Shown here: in pieces, positions 19,064 through 28,910 of the stretch
How the letters are laid out: each line of letters starts with the position of its first letter
Numbering within the stretch: the first letter of the stretch is position 1
From: Nannochloropsis salina CCMP1776
Lineage: Eukaryota; Sar; Eustigmatophyceae; Eustigmatales; Monodopsidaceae
DNA: 64,000 bases
Reading direction: 5' to 3'
Assembly: GCA_004565275.1 (NCBI GenBank)
Contig: SDOX01000010.1
Coordinates: forward strand, 381,446-445,445
The notes under the pieces: model-generated
What the model saw: the letters and a program-made list of their open reading frames with translations, nothing else
Databases searched by the model: none
What the model was told of the DNA's origin: nothing
Program-made: the position numbers and the translations under genes

Positions 19064-21919
19064 ATGCATTCTTGCAAACGGCCGAGGACTCCACGGCGTC
19101 TCTGCATCAGTGTGCTTCTCGGCTCCTTACTCCTTACAACCGTTGCCGCCGCGTCTCATCAGCTCAGCAATGTCTTTCAGAACGTCGATTTCACGAAAGG
19201 TTCCCTCGATGTGTTGGAACGAGCCATAGCGACAGCCAAGGACAAGGCTAATCCCCAAGTCTCCCCTTTGCATTTGGCAGCCTCCCTCTTCGATGAGGAT
19301 GCGGAGCACAAGGGCGGTCTAGGAGGGCAGCTGGTCGAAAAAGCCAATGTTCCCCTCGCTTCGCTCCGTCGTAGTCTTGCTACTGCCATTGCCAAGGAAC
19401 ATCCAAGCCAGACCCCGGCCCCGAGCCAGCTCTCCATTTCCAGGGAATTGTACGCCTTGGTGCGAAGCGCGGAGAAGCTGCGCGACGAAGCAGGGGACTC
19501 CTATGTGGGGGTGCATCATCTACTGCAGGCCCTTGCTCTGGATGGCAAGGCTGGAAGAGTGCTGAAAGATCAGGGGTTGACGCTCAGCAAAGTCAAGGCG
19601 GTCGTAGCCGCGTTGCGAAAAGGCCGGAGGACGGAGAGGACCGAAGGGGAAGGGAATTTCGAAAATCTCACCAAGTACGGGCGAGATTTGATCGAGGCGG
19701 CAGAGAAGGGTAAGCTGGACCCAGTAGTGGGGAGGGACGCGGAAATTCGACGGGTGGTGGAGGTGTTGAGTCGCCGTACCAAAAACAATCCCGTGCTGCT
19801 GGGGGAGCCGGGAGTGGGCAAGACCGCGATTGTGGAGGGCTTGGCCTTGCGAATTTTGAATGGAGACGTGCCTAAGGCCCTGGAGGGCAACAAGGTCATC
19901 TCGCTTGACATGGGAAGTCTGATAGCTGGCGCCAAGTACCAAGGGGAGTTCGAGGAGCGGCTCAAGGCGGTGTTGGACGAAATCGCGCAGGCAGAGGGGA
20001 AGGTCATCCTTTTCATCGACGAGATCCACACGGTGATAGGTGCAGGAGCCACGTCGGGTGCCATGGACGCGAGCAATCTGCTTAAACCCATGCTGGCTCG
20101 GGGAGAGTTGCGATGCATTGGGGCCACTACCCTCGGTGAGTACAAGAAGTACATTGAGAAGGACGCAGCCTTCGAGCGAAGGTTCCAGCCCGTCTTTGTT
20201 GCGGAGCCCAGCGTCGAAGACACGATATCCATACTTCGTGGACTGCGAGATCGGTACGAGACGCACCATGGCGTCCGCATTCTGGACGCTGCCTTGGTCG
20301 AGGCGGCCCGTCTGAGCCATCGGTATGTGTCTGGGAGGAAACTGCCGGACAAGGCGATCGACTTGATGGACGAGGCTTGTGCCAACGTGCGCGTGGACCT
20401 GGACTCCCGCCCTCAGGCGCTGGATCAAGTGGAGCGGAAGGTACTGCAGCTGGAGGTGGAGGCTGCCGCTTTGGCCAAAGAGGAGTCCACGGACCGCGCG
20501 TCTGCTGCCCGGCTTGGGGAGGTGCGTCGCGAGCTGGAGCTTTTGAGAGAAACGCGAACGGCCTTGGAGGGGGAGTATCTAAAGGCTCAGGAACTTCTGC
20601 AGGAGCTGACCGACCTGCGTCGGGAAATTGAGGACGTGGAATGGGCAATCGGGGAGAACGAGCGCAAATTCAGAGTGGAGAAAGCAGCGGAGCTGAAATA
20701 CACCGAATTGCCCAAGCTCCAAGAGCGGTACGGGGGGAAGCTCGAGATTTTGAAGAAAAGCAGCAACCTTTTGCAAGACTTTGTGGGCCCCGAGCAGATC
20801 GCCTCGGTCGTTTCACGATGGACGGGCATCCCCGTGGCCAAATTGAACCAAGGCGAACGGGACCGGGTGCGGGGGCTGGAAGGACGTCTCAAAGCGCACG
20901 TGATCGGCCAGAACGCCGCAGTCAAGGCCGTGGCCAATGCCATTCTTAGATCACGTGCTGGTTTGTCGGCAAGCTCGAGACCAATCGGCTCGTTTCTGTT
21001 CCTGGGCCCTACGGGGGTGGGCAAGACGCACGTGGCGAAGCAACTGGCCCGGGAGCTCTTCGACGACGAGAAGGCAATGCATCGCTGCGACATGAGTGAA
21101 TACATGGAACAGCACACTGTGGCGAGGCTGATTGGCTCCCCCCCTGGATACATCGGCCACGAGGAGGGCGGGCAATTGACGGAAGCGGTACGACGCCGGC
21201 CCTACAGCGTCATTTTGTTCGACGAAGTGGAAAAGGCACACAGGTCTGTATTGAACGTGTTGCTGCAAATTTTGGACGACGGTCGCCTGACTGACGGCAA
21301 GGGCCGCACGGTGGACTTCACCAACACGGTGATAATCATGACCTCGAACGTGGCTGCCGACGTCATCCTACGCGACGTGCACGAGCACGACAAGCTCTCT
21401 AGCAAGGGCATGAAGGCTTTGCAGGATCGTCTTCGCCAGCACTTTCTGCCTGAATTTTTGAATCGAATCGACGACACCGTTGTCTTCCAGCCTCTCAGTC
21501 GCGATACGCTCAAGAGCATCTTGGCGCATCAGCTGTCCGAGGCCACATCCATGCTGCAGGTGGCGGATACGAACATCACAGTGGCTCTGGGAGACTCGGC
21601 CAAGGAGTACCTGCTGCGAAAGGGCTATGACGTGGCAAACGGTGCCCGCCCTCTGCGGCGCCTGATCGAGCGGGTGGTGGTAACCGAGTTGAGTCGCTTG
21701 ATCGTGGGAGGTGACCTGCTGCCAAATTCCCAGGTGGAGGTGGCTATGGAACGTATGAAGGGGAAAAAGGATCGGTTCAAGTACACGGTTCGGGGCGGTG
21801 AGGCCGCGGTGGTAGGGGCTAAGCAGGAAGGCGCCGTGTTTTGGCAGGACTTGGATGAACTGCTGCCACACGACGATGTCGAGGAGGAAATTGACGAGGG
21901 ATACAACGAGGAGCTTTGA
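19064..21919 (+). CDS. clpB: ClpB/Hsp100 disaggregase with secretory signal and C-terminal EEL
   Basis: Encodes 951 residues from ATG 19064 (GGTACCATGC context); ATG 19022 in the same frame is an alternative. Residues 1-30 read [20 protein letters not shown], a signal peptide. The Clp-N domain spans about 35-185. NBD1 has [10 protein letters not shown] and [10 protein letters not shown], then a coiled-coil M domain. NBD2 has [20 protein letters not shown] and [11 protein letters not shown] with the arginine finger. All AAA+ motifs look intact, so this should be an active hexameric ATPase that threads aggregated proteins together with Hsp70. The usual plastid Phe after signal cleavage is not obvious, and the protein ends NEEL, resembling KDEL-type ER retrieval signals. 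Compartment (ER, periplastidial space or plastid) is unresolved. No introns. Confidence 0.95.
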   Translation: MHSCKRPRTPRRLCISVLLGSLLLTTVAAASHQLSNVFQNVDFTKGSLDVLERAIATAKDKANPQVSPLHLAASLFDEDAEHKGGLGGQLVEKANVPLASLRRSLATAIAKEHPSQTPAPSQLSISRELYALVRSAEKLRDEAGDSYVGVHHLLQALALDGKAGRVLKDQGLTLSKVKAVVAALRKGRRTERTEGEGNFENLTKYGRDLIEAAEKGKLDPVVGRDAEIRRVVEVLSRRTKNNPVLLGEPGVGKTAIVEGLALRILNGDVPKALEGNKVISLDMGSLIAGAKYQGEFEERLKAVLDEIAQAEGKVILFIDEIHTVIGAGATSGAMDASNLLKPMLARGELRCIGATTLGEYKKYIEKDAAFERRFQPVFVAEPSVEDTISILRGLRDRYETHHGVRILDAALVEAARLSHRYVSGRKLPDKAIDLMDEACANVRVDLDSRPQALDQVERKVLQLEVEAAALAKEESTDRASAARLGEVRRELELLRETRTALEGEYLKAQELLQELTDLRREIEDVEWAIGENERKFRVEKAAELKYTELPKLQERYGGKLEILKKSSNLLQDFVGPEQIASVVSRWTGIPVAKLNQGERDRVRGLEGRLKAHVIGQNAAVKAVANAILRSRAGLSASSRPIGSFLFLGPTGVGKTHVAKQLARELFDDEKAMHRCDMSEYMEQHTVARLIGSPPGYIGHEEGGQLTEAVRRRPYSVILFDEVEKAHRSVLNVLLQILDDGRLTDGKGRTVDFTNTVIIMTSNVAADVILRDVHEHDKLSSKGMKALQDRLRQHFLPEFLNRIDDTVVFQPLSRDTLKSILAHQLSEATSMLQVADTNITVALGDSAKEYLLRKGYDVANGARPLRRLIERVVVTELSRLIVGGDLLPNSQVEVAMERMKGKKDRFKYTVRGGEAAVVGAKQEGAVFWQDLDELLPHDDVEEEIDEGYNEEL

Positions 21920-22305
21920 CATTTATTCATTGAAGGTGACGGGGACCGCTTTGACGTCCTTGGAACGTAATGCAAATAATTTGATGGAAACCGAGAGCAC
22001 GCGGTGCTCTGGCGCGGATGTCGTCGCCGAAAATGTGCCTCGAAATTGCAACGGAAAGTAAAAAAATAATGAGACATGATTTTCGAGGCATGATAACCTC
22101 GCTTGCCTGCATATGACCGTGTACTTTTTTGTCTACTTTTATCGTTCAATGTTCTCTACAATTCCTATCCACAAAGAGCCCCGACATTGACATGCCCTCA
22201 CAGTCTTCATTCGTTTGTCACGTGCCTTTTCTCAGTCTTCACCACGCACGCTTGCTTCGAGAAAGGACCCCTCCCCAAGATACTCCATGCTTTCAACCAT
22301 CACAC
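21920..22305. other. convergent 3' intergenic region
   Basis: Sequence between the ends of the ClpB and alpha-galactosidase genes. It is AT-richer in the first half; no gene or repeat recognised. Confidence 0.5.
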
Positions 22306-24402
22306 CTACAGAGCGGGCCCGGGCGAGAGCTTGAACATGGCTGCTCCGTGTCCTGGAACCTCCCAGTCCCTGATCCCATCGGCCACTGATTCGGGCGGCA
22401 GGGTCCGTCGGGCCCAGAGATCCCGCGCTTCGTAGCTGCCCTTCTCCAGCCCGAGGCCCAAGTCACGCCAAAGCGCCGATATGCGAGCCGAGACCGTGCT
22501 CCGATTGAAGAGAAGGAGCACAAAGGCACCACCGGAAAGCGGGCCAATCCAAATTTCTTGAGCACCGGCGGGGGCGTCGGTCTCGGGCGCCAGGCACTGG
22601 TGTTGGAAAGCGTTGACGAGAAGCTGAGGCGAGGACGAGCCCAGTCCCCCCACAGGCGGGGCCCAAACGGAGGAAGAAGGCAGGGGCTCTTCCCCCCCGA
22701 ACCAAGCTGCTTTAGATTCCTCCGCACCCGGAGGGCCCATCCCTTCTGCTCTGAGCGACCCTGGCCCGGCCTCCGTCTCCCACTGCTGCCGGGGGAGGCT
22801 GGCATTGCAAGGAGCCAGCTCAACCGCGAGCCCCGTCCGCAGTGGGTCCTGGTTGCTCCGAACCACGCCCAAACAGAGGTGGGGGGCCGATTCAGGCATC
22901 AGCAAGGAGCCTTTCCTCCGCCACAGCTGCTCCTTCCCTGTGCGCTCGAAAAGGGAGAAAGGGGCGGGGCCCAGACAGGGAGCGAGCGTCACGCGGAAAC
23001 CGAGGCTAGACAGCGGTATGCTGGCGTCTGCGTCGTCTTCCTGGGATACCTCTTGCCGTCCTACCGTGACCGAGGCCTCTTTCTTCCTGACTCCTTCCTC
23101 CATGCTGTCCCCCTCCCCTCTCAACCTCATCACGCGCGTGATTTCCTCCCCTTCCACCCGGCCATGGCCCCCCAGGCCCTCCTTGGCGGCCAGGCAATAC
23201 TGGACTGTACCCTCCCCCCCCCCACTACCCACCGAGCGCACTGAAACGAGCTCTGCTTCCCCCCCGGAGTCCGAAGGTCCTCGCCCGCCCCCCCTCTCCC
23301 CCTCCGCCTCCTCCGTGAGTCCCGCGGGCTCCAGGATCCACCAGACGGCGTCTTTGCCTTTTTCCGGCGCCAGTGCACAGGGCACAACAATGGCAGCGAG
23401 AGGACTTCCCGGGCTCCCTCCCTTTCCCACCCCCCTGCCCCCTCCCGAGCCAGAGCTCCACACTCGCCGCGCCTGCACCCCGAGCGGGTCCTGATTGACC
23501 GCAATCACCTCCTGGTTTCCGAGCAAGGCCAGCACGTCCACGGTTGCCCCCCGCAAGTCGCAGCCGATCAGAAGCGGCGCTTTCATCACGCACCACAGAG
23601 ACATGTGCGCCCGGTATTCCTCCAGCCCCATGCCTCCGTTCCCCACCTCCAGCATATCCGGGTCGTTGAACCCCCCCGGCCCCGCGTACCGCCATCGACG
23701 CCCGTTGATCTCCACGATCTCCATCACCGAGGCCCATTCGTCCCGGATATCCGGCGTGGTCCGCCACAGGTTCGACACCGCCGGCGCCCATGCGCCCGGA
23801 TTGTCCAGGCCCCATTCGCACATGGAATAAAGGACGGGCCTGCCTGTGGCATTCAGAGCGTCGCGCATGGGCGGGTACCGCTCTTGGGGCGACGTCCCGT
23901 CTGTGTGGCAGTTGTCATATTTCAAGTAGTCCACTCCCCATTCCGACCAGGTTTCGGCGTCCCTTCCCTCCACCCCCAAGGACGCCGGAAACCCCTCACA
24001 GGTCGCGGAGCCGGCGCTGCTGTAGATGCCAAATTTGAACCCCAACGCGTGCAAGTAGTCCCCCAATCCTTTGATACCCGACGGAAACTTGACAGGGTCC
24101 TCCACCAAGCCACCTTCTGCGCTTCGATTTCTTGCCATCCAGCAGTCATCCAAGTTCACGAAGACGTAGCCCAGGTCCCGTAAGCCTGTGTCGATCAAAA
24201 GTCGGGCCGTTTCTTTCACCATGGCCTCGTCAATGTCGCAGTGAAACCGGTTCCAAGTATTAAAACCCATAGCAGGCGTCAGTCCTAGTCCATTGGGCAG
24301 GGCATTGGTCGTGACAGTGCTGATGAACAAAGGCAGGGACGGGATCGTAGCGATCACAGATAGAAGCACGCCCGCCGGTCCGCATAGTTTTCGACGCACC
24401 AT
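22306..24402 (-). CDS. alpha-galactosidase, glycoside hydrolase family 27
   Basis: Encodes 698 residues with a signal peptide (hydrophobic residues about 11-30). The GH27 barrel starts LGLTPAMGFNTWN. VNLDDCW follows, then the nucleophile Asp163 in YLKYDNC and the acid/base Asp218 in WRTTPDIRDEW. AGPGGFNDPDMLEVGN and IAVNQDPLG complete the fold. The enzyme hydrolyses terminal alpha-1,6-galactosides in a secretory, lysosomal/vacuolar or extracellular space. The C-terminal beta domain (VLLLFNRSTVSARI...WARRTL) is split by about 280 extra residues. Part of that insertion, with LCLGVV, VELAPCNASLPRQQWE and FQHQCLAPE, looks like ricin-type (QxW) carbohydrate-binding repeats. The rest is Gly/Glu-rich linker. 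The usual family size is about 400, so this protein is unusually long. Start ATG 24402 immediately precedes the signal. Confidence 0.93.
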   Translation of the reverse strand: MVRRKLCGPAGVLLSVIATIPSLPLFISTVTTNALPNGLGLTPAMGFNTWNRFHCDIDEAMVKETARLLIDTGLRDLGYVFVNLDDCWMARNRSAEGGLVEDPVKFPSGIKGLGDYLHALGFKFGIYSSAGSATCEGFPASLGVEGRDAETWSEWGVDYLKYDNCHTDGTSPQERYPPMRDALNATGRPVLYSMCEWGLDNPGAWAPAVSNLWRTTPDIRDEWASVMEIVEINGRRWRYAGPGGFNDPDMLEVGNGGMGLEEYRAHMSLWCVMKAPLLIGCDLRGATVDVLALLGNQEVIAVNQDPLGVQARRVWSSGSGGGRGVGKGGSPGSPLAAIVVPCALAPEKGKDAVWWILEPAGLTEEAEGERGGGRGPSDSGGEAELVSVRSVGSGGGEGTVQYCLAAKEGLGGHGRVEGEEITRVMRLRGEGDSMEEGVRKKEASVTVGRQEVSQEDDADASIPLSSLGFRVTLAPCLGPAPFSLFERTGKEQLWRRKGSLLMPESAPHLCLGVVRSNQDPLRTGLAVELAPCNASLPRQQWETEAGPGSLRAEGMGPPGAEESKAAWFGGEEPLPSSSVWAPPVGGLGSSSPQLLVNAFQHQCLAPETDAPAGAQEIWIGPLSGGAFVLLLFNRSTVSARISALWRDLGLGLEKGSYEARDLWARRTLPPESVADGIRDWEVPGHGAAMFKLSPGPAL

Positions 24403-24984
24403 TACCGCCTATGTGCGAACATGCATTATTATGAAGGTAATGATTCAGTGGTGTTTTGTGTCGCAACGACAATATTTGAAAAAAACGGGCAACATAGAGG
24501 CAGAAGAAATGCCAGAAAAACGTAAAAAGTACGCTCCGGCTTGTCAAACAGATCTCAAGGTAATAAGCACTTTTTCGACCTAGCACCTCTGACAAGGACT
24601 TCCTCCATCCGTCGACATGCGCACCGTCGATACACGAAGGTTTGTGGTGGAGACCATCCTTCGAGGGCTGTAAACCCTCTCAAGTCGCGCGTAAGGGCAC
24701 GGTAAGGCCGTCCCTATATGTTGAGTCCATGGGCATGTGTTCGCTCGACGGAATTCCGAAGAAGCTCGCTTTCCGGTTCGAGGCCCGAGTATGGTCCCCC
24801 CTCTTGAGCGGAGTCTCAGCAAGCGGTAGCGCAATATGCACACACGCCTTGGGAGCCTTGCGCATTTCTTATCAGTTTGTGGGAGAGGGCTGGTCCATGA
24901 GACGCTGGGACTCATTTTTGTCCATCTGTTTCCAACAGCTGTCCGTTCCTTCTACTGCTTCTAGGCGGGTAGACTAGTGCGAGC
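24403..24984. other. divergent promoter region, alpha-galactosidase / RPN10
   Basis: About 580 nt between two divergent start codons. Short frames on both strands have no recognisable product and are treated as chance. No RNA gene recognised. Confidence 0.5.
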
Positions 24985-26452
24985 ATGCCCCTGGAGACCA
25001 CTATAATATGCGTGGATAACAGTGAATGGACACGCAACGGGGACTACATCCCGACACGTTTCGAGGCGCAGCACGACGCGGTCAACCTGGTGACGGGCGC
25101 CAAGACACAGCAAAACCCGGAGAGCACCGTGGGGGTTCTGACCATGGCCGGGCGGGGTGTCGAGCTCCTCGTTTCTCCCACGGACGACATTGGGAAGCTC
25201 CTGTCCTGCCTTCATGGTGTCAGGATGGGAGGAAGGGTTGACATGGCGGGCGCGGTACAAGTGGCGCAGCTGGCTTTAAAACACAGACGAAATAAGAATG
25301 GGAGCCAGCGCGTGGTAGTCTTCGTCTGCAGCCCCTTGGAGGCCGACGCGAAGACATTGGTCAAGGTGGGCAAGCAGCTTAAAAAGAATGGGATTGCTGT
25401 AGACGTGGTGAGCCTGGGAGAGATCGAAGAGAACCAGGAGAAGCTGCAGGAGTTCGTGGAGGCGACCAATAGCAACAGCAACTCCCACCTGGTTTCCATC
25501 CCGGCGGGTTTCCTCCCGTCCGACGTTCTTGTCACCTCCCCTATCATCCACGGCGGGGAGGAAGGCAGCGAGGGCGCTGGGATGGGTACAGGTGCGGGGG
25601 GAGGCGGGGCGGGTTTCGGTGGAACTTCGGGACTGGGAGACTTTGGAGGCGTGGACGCGCAGAGCGATCCCGCCTTGGCCATGGCCCTGCGAGTCTCCTA
25701 CGAAGAGGAGCGGGCGCGGCAGGAGGCGGCAGCGAAGGCGGCGGCGGCGACAGAGGGGGGAAAAGAGGGGGAGGCGAAGGTAGGGACGGGGCGGGCGTGG
25801 ATTAGGCGACCGGGGGGGGAACGCACAGGCTGTAAAAGAGGGGGGGGGACTTATCTTCCCATTCACTTGGTTGCTGACGCCTCTTCTTGGATGTATTTTT
25901 TCTTTTCAGGGAATGGCCATGGAAACCGAGGCAGGCGCATCGTCCTCGGGAACCGCCGCCGCCGCCGCTGCGTCCATGGGCGGGGAAGTGGACGAGGAGG
26001 AGGAGGCCTTGTTGAAGCAGGCGCTTGCCATGTCGATGGCAGACTCGGGAAGCAGCTCCAGTCTGGAAAATAAGGGGAAGACGGCTGCGAGTGGCACTGG
26101 GAGCGGAGAGAGTGGCGGGGCGGGACAAGGAGAAGGGGCCCCGATGGAGATGGAGGATGAAGACGCCGCGTACCAACTCGCCTTGAAGATGTCCATGGCG
26201 AGAGAGGGAGGCGGCGCCGGGGGGGGATCTACGGGTGCGACAACGGGCACGGAGGCAGGAGGAGAAGCATCATCGGCTACCCCTGCAGCGCCCACATTTG
26301 CGGATCCGGAGTTTGTGATGAACCTGCTGGGCTCGTTGGAAGGAGTCGATCCTAACGACCCCACCATCCGCGCCACCCTGGAGTCGATGGGGATCAAGCC
26401 GCCGGAAACTGAGGAGAAGAAGGATGGAGAAGGCGGAGGGGGCACGAAGTGA
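24985..26452 (+). CDS. RPN10: 26S proteasome ubiquitin receptor RPN10 (PSMD4)
   Basis: Model: exons 24985-25779 and 25910-26452, 445 residues. The intron has donor AAG|GTAGGG and acceptor TTTTTTCTTTTCAG, phase 0. Residues 1-190 are the von Willebrand A domain that docks on the proteasome lid/base interface (ETTIICVDNSEWTRNGDY, MAGRGVELLVSPTDD and the VVVFVCSP strand). Downstream are three ubiquitin-interacting motifs: DPALAMALRVSYEEE, EEALLKQALAMSMAD and EDAAYQLALKMSMARE. They are separated by Gly/Ala/Ser-rich linkers. The C-terminus carries FADPEFVMNLLGSLEGVDPNDP, conserved in RPN10. It binds polyubiquitin and hands substrates to the proteasome in cytosol and nucleus. Long Gly-rich spacers make it larger than the plant form, which is under 400 residues. 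Confidence 0.95.
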
Positions 26453-27202
26453 AGGGTGGAGGGGGAGAGGGTCTGATGAAGAGTGGGACACTGTGTAAAA
26501 ACCCACGTGGCGTAGAGAAGAGAGGAGTCCGGCGACCGAGTCGTTGACAGGCACCTTTCAGGAGATAGAGTCCCATGGCTTTCAAGGGTCGAGGCGTATC
26601 AGCGGGGAGATGTACAACAATTGTGTACGCTCCAAAGCGTAGTGCTCATAATGGAAAAAGACCAGCGTGACGGAGCGAGGGATGAGTCAAATTAAAAGGC
26701 CCATTGTAGATTGCTTTTCCTTTTCGTAGCCATTGATGCGACGTCCCAGGCAGGGTCCTTACATGACGAGCCAAGGCTTGACACCTTCTGAAACTGAAAG
26801 TCTCAATTAAATGCCGGGCATGAGGAAAAAACAAATTTGATATCAGAGCGATAAACATCAGGGCCAGGCCAGGTGATCGTGATCGTGGCGGCCTTTCATT
26901 TGCAGGCTTGGGCGATAAAATAAAGAGGTTTTTTTTCATCTCGCCGAGAACTCAGGCTGGGTCGTCCGAATTTGAACGGCAAGGTCTAAAAAATCAATTC
27001 TTAACATCACCTCGGCTTTGCTACAAGTCTTACTGCTGGACTGAACGAGGCGCATGTCAGGGTCAAATCTGACCACGCAGCTAGCTTGTGGTCGTGATAG
27101 CAATCAAGTAAAGACCTCGTGGAGAGTACCGTCCGAGGAGAACACGTACGCGTCTCTCTACCCGCACAATTCGAAGCCACCATTCTCAGCGAATACACGT
27201 AA
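26453..27202. other. intergenic region 3' of RPN10
   Basis: Between two plus-strand genes. It includes the RPN10 3' flank and the promoter of the next gene. No open frame of note, RNA gene or repeat was recognised. Confidence 0.5.
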
Positions 27203-28615
27203 ATGATGTCAATGCACACACCTCATTTATTCGAAGCTTACATCGTTCAGGAGGACGCCATGACCTCGATGGAGGAAAGAGGGAGCGCGAGCAGTCACTT
27301 TGCGGAGACGGCTCCCACTCCTGAGAGGCCCGCCTGCACCTTTCCCACGGCAAGCCCCTCCTCAGTACCGCGCCTTTGCAGTCAATTGGGCACGATGGAC
27401 TTCCCTGTTTCAGTTTCCAATGTTTGCGTGGAAGAAGGACCTGCACGGACGGCGTCCCGAAGGTTGTCGAGGCAGTCTTTGGAGAGCACCATGGAGGAGC
27501 TCAACGAGGTGAGCAAAGGAATATCAGACGCCGAAGTCAAGGAATGTCTGCCGGAACCGGAGAATTCGCTGAGAAGACCGTTTTGGCAGCTCCTGCTCAT
27601 ACAACGGACAATTGTGTCCGGAGGCTTTCTAAACCCCAAATTGTACGTGCCACGGTTGGCGTGGGAGCAGTATGGGGCGCGCGTGAACGGTCTCAGCACG
27701 AAGATGACCGCATTCGAGGCCGTGCTCAGCCTTCTTTTGGGCTGTCCTTTGCCGTTACAATTAGTCCTGAATGCACCTGGCTCTGGGGTTGGGAAGAATG
27801 ACATGCCTGCGCCCGCCAAGGCCCTAGGAACTCTAGGTCTTGAGGAAGTCGATGACCAACGTGTAAGGGAGGACCTGCTCAAAGCGCAAAAGGCTTTGCA
27901 AGCCTTTCGAGAGCTTCGAGCTGAGTTTGAAGTCGTACAAAACTCGTTGGCACGGTCGTTTCCATTTCTCAGGCATGTCGCTTCTGAGGACAGTGGCGCG
28001 CGGAGAGAGGGTATCGGCAGACGCGGTCGGAGCAGCAGCAGGCCTGGAGACAGTAGCTCCCCGGTTCCCTCCTTCGGCGATGCCTTCTCTCTCGCCATGT
28101 CGGCCGGTGGAGGTATGCAACAAATACGAGGATTGATGGCGTCGTTTGGAAGAAAGATTCATAAGGGTGCCGTTTCCGCGATGACGGCGTACGAGCGGAT
28201 GGGGGTGTTGCCTGCGAAAATTAGTGACGCAGAGCTCCAGTCCTACTCGGCACTGGTATGCGAAGTTTGCGAGAAAGCACAGAGGCTGGACGGATGGTTC
28301 CTGTATTTGGACGACAGCCGAAGGATGTTGGAGAAATTGTTGAGCCGACACGTCTCCTCATGCTCCTCGCCTAAACCCCCAGCCGCATCCTCCTTCTCTT
28401 CCTCCTCTCTATCTCTCTTGGAAACCCTCCGAGCTTTGCAACACTGCGTGGAAAATAGTTTGGTCGAGCTCCTGCATTGCGCCCGCTTTCTGCAGGATGT
28501 GGTGGTGGAGCTGGTTCTTCGGGATGTCGAGTCGCTGCTGGACTCTTACCTCCGGAGGGCGCGCAAGGTTTTCTCGAGAATGGTTTGGGAGCTGGAGGAC
28601 TCGGAGGCACCCTAG
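27203..28615 (+). CDS. conserved-looking protein of unknown function
   Basis: One uninterrupted frame of 470 residues from ATG 27203 (other Mets at codons 2, 4 and 20). The first 95 residues are Ser/Pro/Arg-rich and probably disordered. After that the protein looks alpha-helical and globular: RRPFWQLLLIQRTIVSGGFLN, LYVPRLAWEQYGARV, then a helix EDLLKAQKALQAFRELRAEFE. A Ser/Arg linker and a second helical block (MQQIRGLMASFGRKIHKGA, LQSYSALVCEVCEKAQRLDG) come next, followed by a long C-terminal helical segment rich in Leu/Val. No signal peptide or membrane span is evident. The GRKIHKGAVSAMTAYERMG stretch hints at a membrane-trafficking adaptor but I cannot name a family. Codon use and length support a real gene. 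Confidence 0.7.
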   Translation: MMSMHTPHLFEAYIVQEDAMTSMEERGSASSHFAETAPTPERPACTFPTASPSSVPRLCSQLGTMDFPVSVSNVCVEEGPARTASRRLSRQSLESTMEELNEVSKGISDAEVKECLPEPENSLRRPFWQLLLIQRTIVSGGFLNPKLYVPRLAWEQYGARVNGLSTKMTAFEAVLSLLLGCPLPLQLVLNAPGSGVGKNDMPAPAKALGTLGLEEVDDQRVREDLLKAQKALQAFRELRAEFEVVQNSLARSFPFLRHVASEDSGARREGIGRRGRSSSRPGDSSSPVPSFGDAFSLAMSAGGGMQQIRGLMASFGRKIHKGAVSAMTAYERMGVLPAKISDAELQSYSALVCEVCEKAQRLDGWFLYLDDSRRMLEKLLSRHVSSCSSPKPPAASSFSSSSLSLLETLRALQHCVENSLVELLHCARFLQDVVVELVLRDVESLLDSYLRRARKVFSRMVWELEDSEAP

Positions 28616-28910
28616 CCGTGAGCGAGAAAGTCAAGAGTAATAATCAAGGAACGGGGCTCCGTCAGCCAAGAAGGGTTATAATTGGGGCTCTGGGCGTGGC
28701 TGCGGTCAGCATAAATATGTTGATAGTTATATTCTTTGTTTGATGTTATCTGCTAGCGGGTTGCTTTGATATCAGGCTTCTGCCATAATTCGTGATTTCC
28801 CCCTGTCCGAGACGGTGTGTGCACCATACTCGCACTCCCATGGTGGCGTCATAGGCCCTCGCGGAGGTCCACAGACTCCACCCCGACCCCTTGCCCGACC
28901 AACATCGTGT

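Noticed and set aside
19520-20428. 302-codon frame antisense to ClpB
   Set aside because: It lies wholly inside the well-supported ClpB coding region and has no family features.
22558-23494. Two plus-strand frames of 228-229 codons antisense to the alpha-galactosidase
   Set aside because: Shadow frames in GC-rich coding sequence; composition is low-complexity and no domain is visible.
24590-24980. Possible tRNA or small gene in the alpha-galactosidase/RPN10 gap, suggested by GGTTCGAG-like sequence
   Set aside because: No cloverleaf with matching arms could be found around it by eye, and the open frame there lacks family features.
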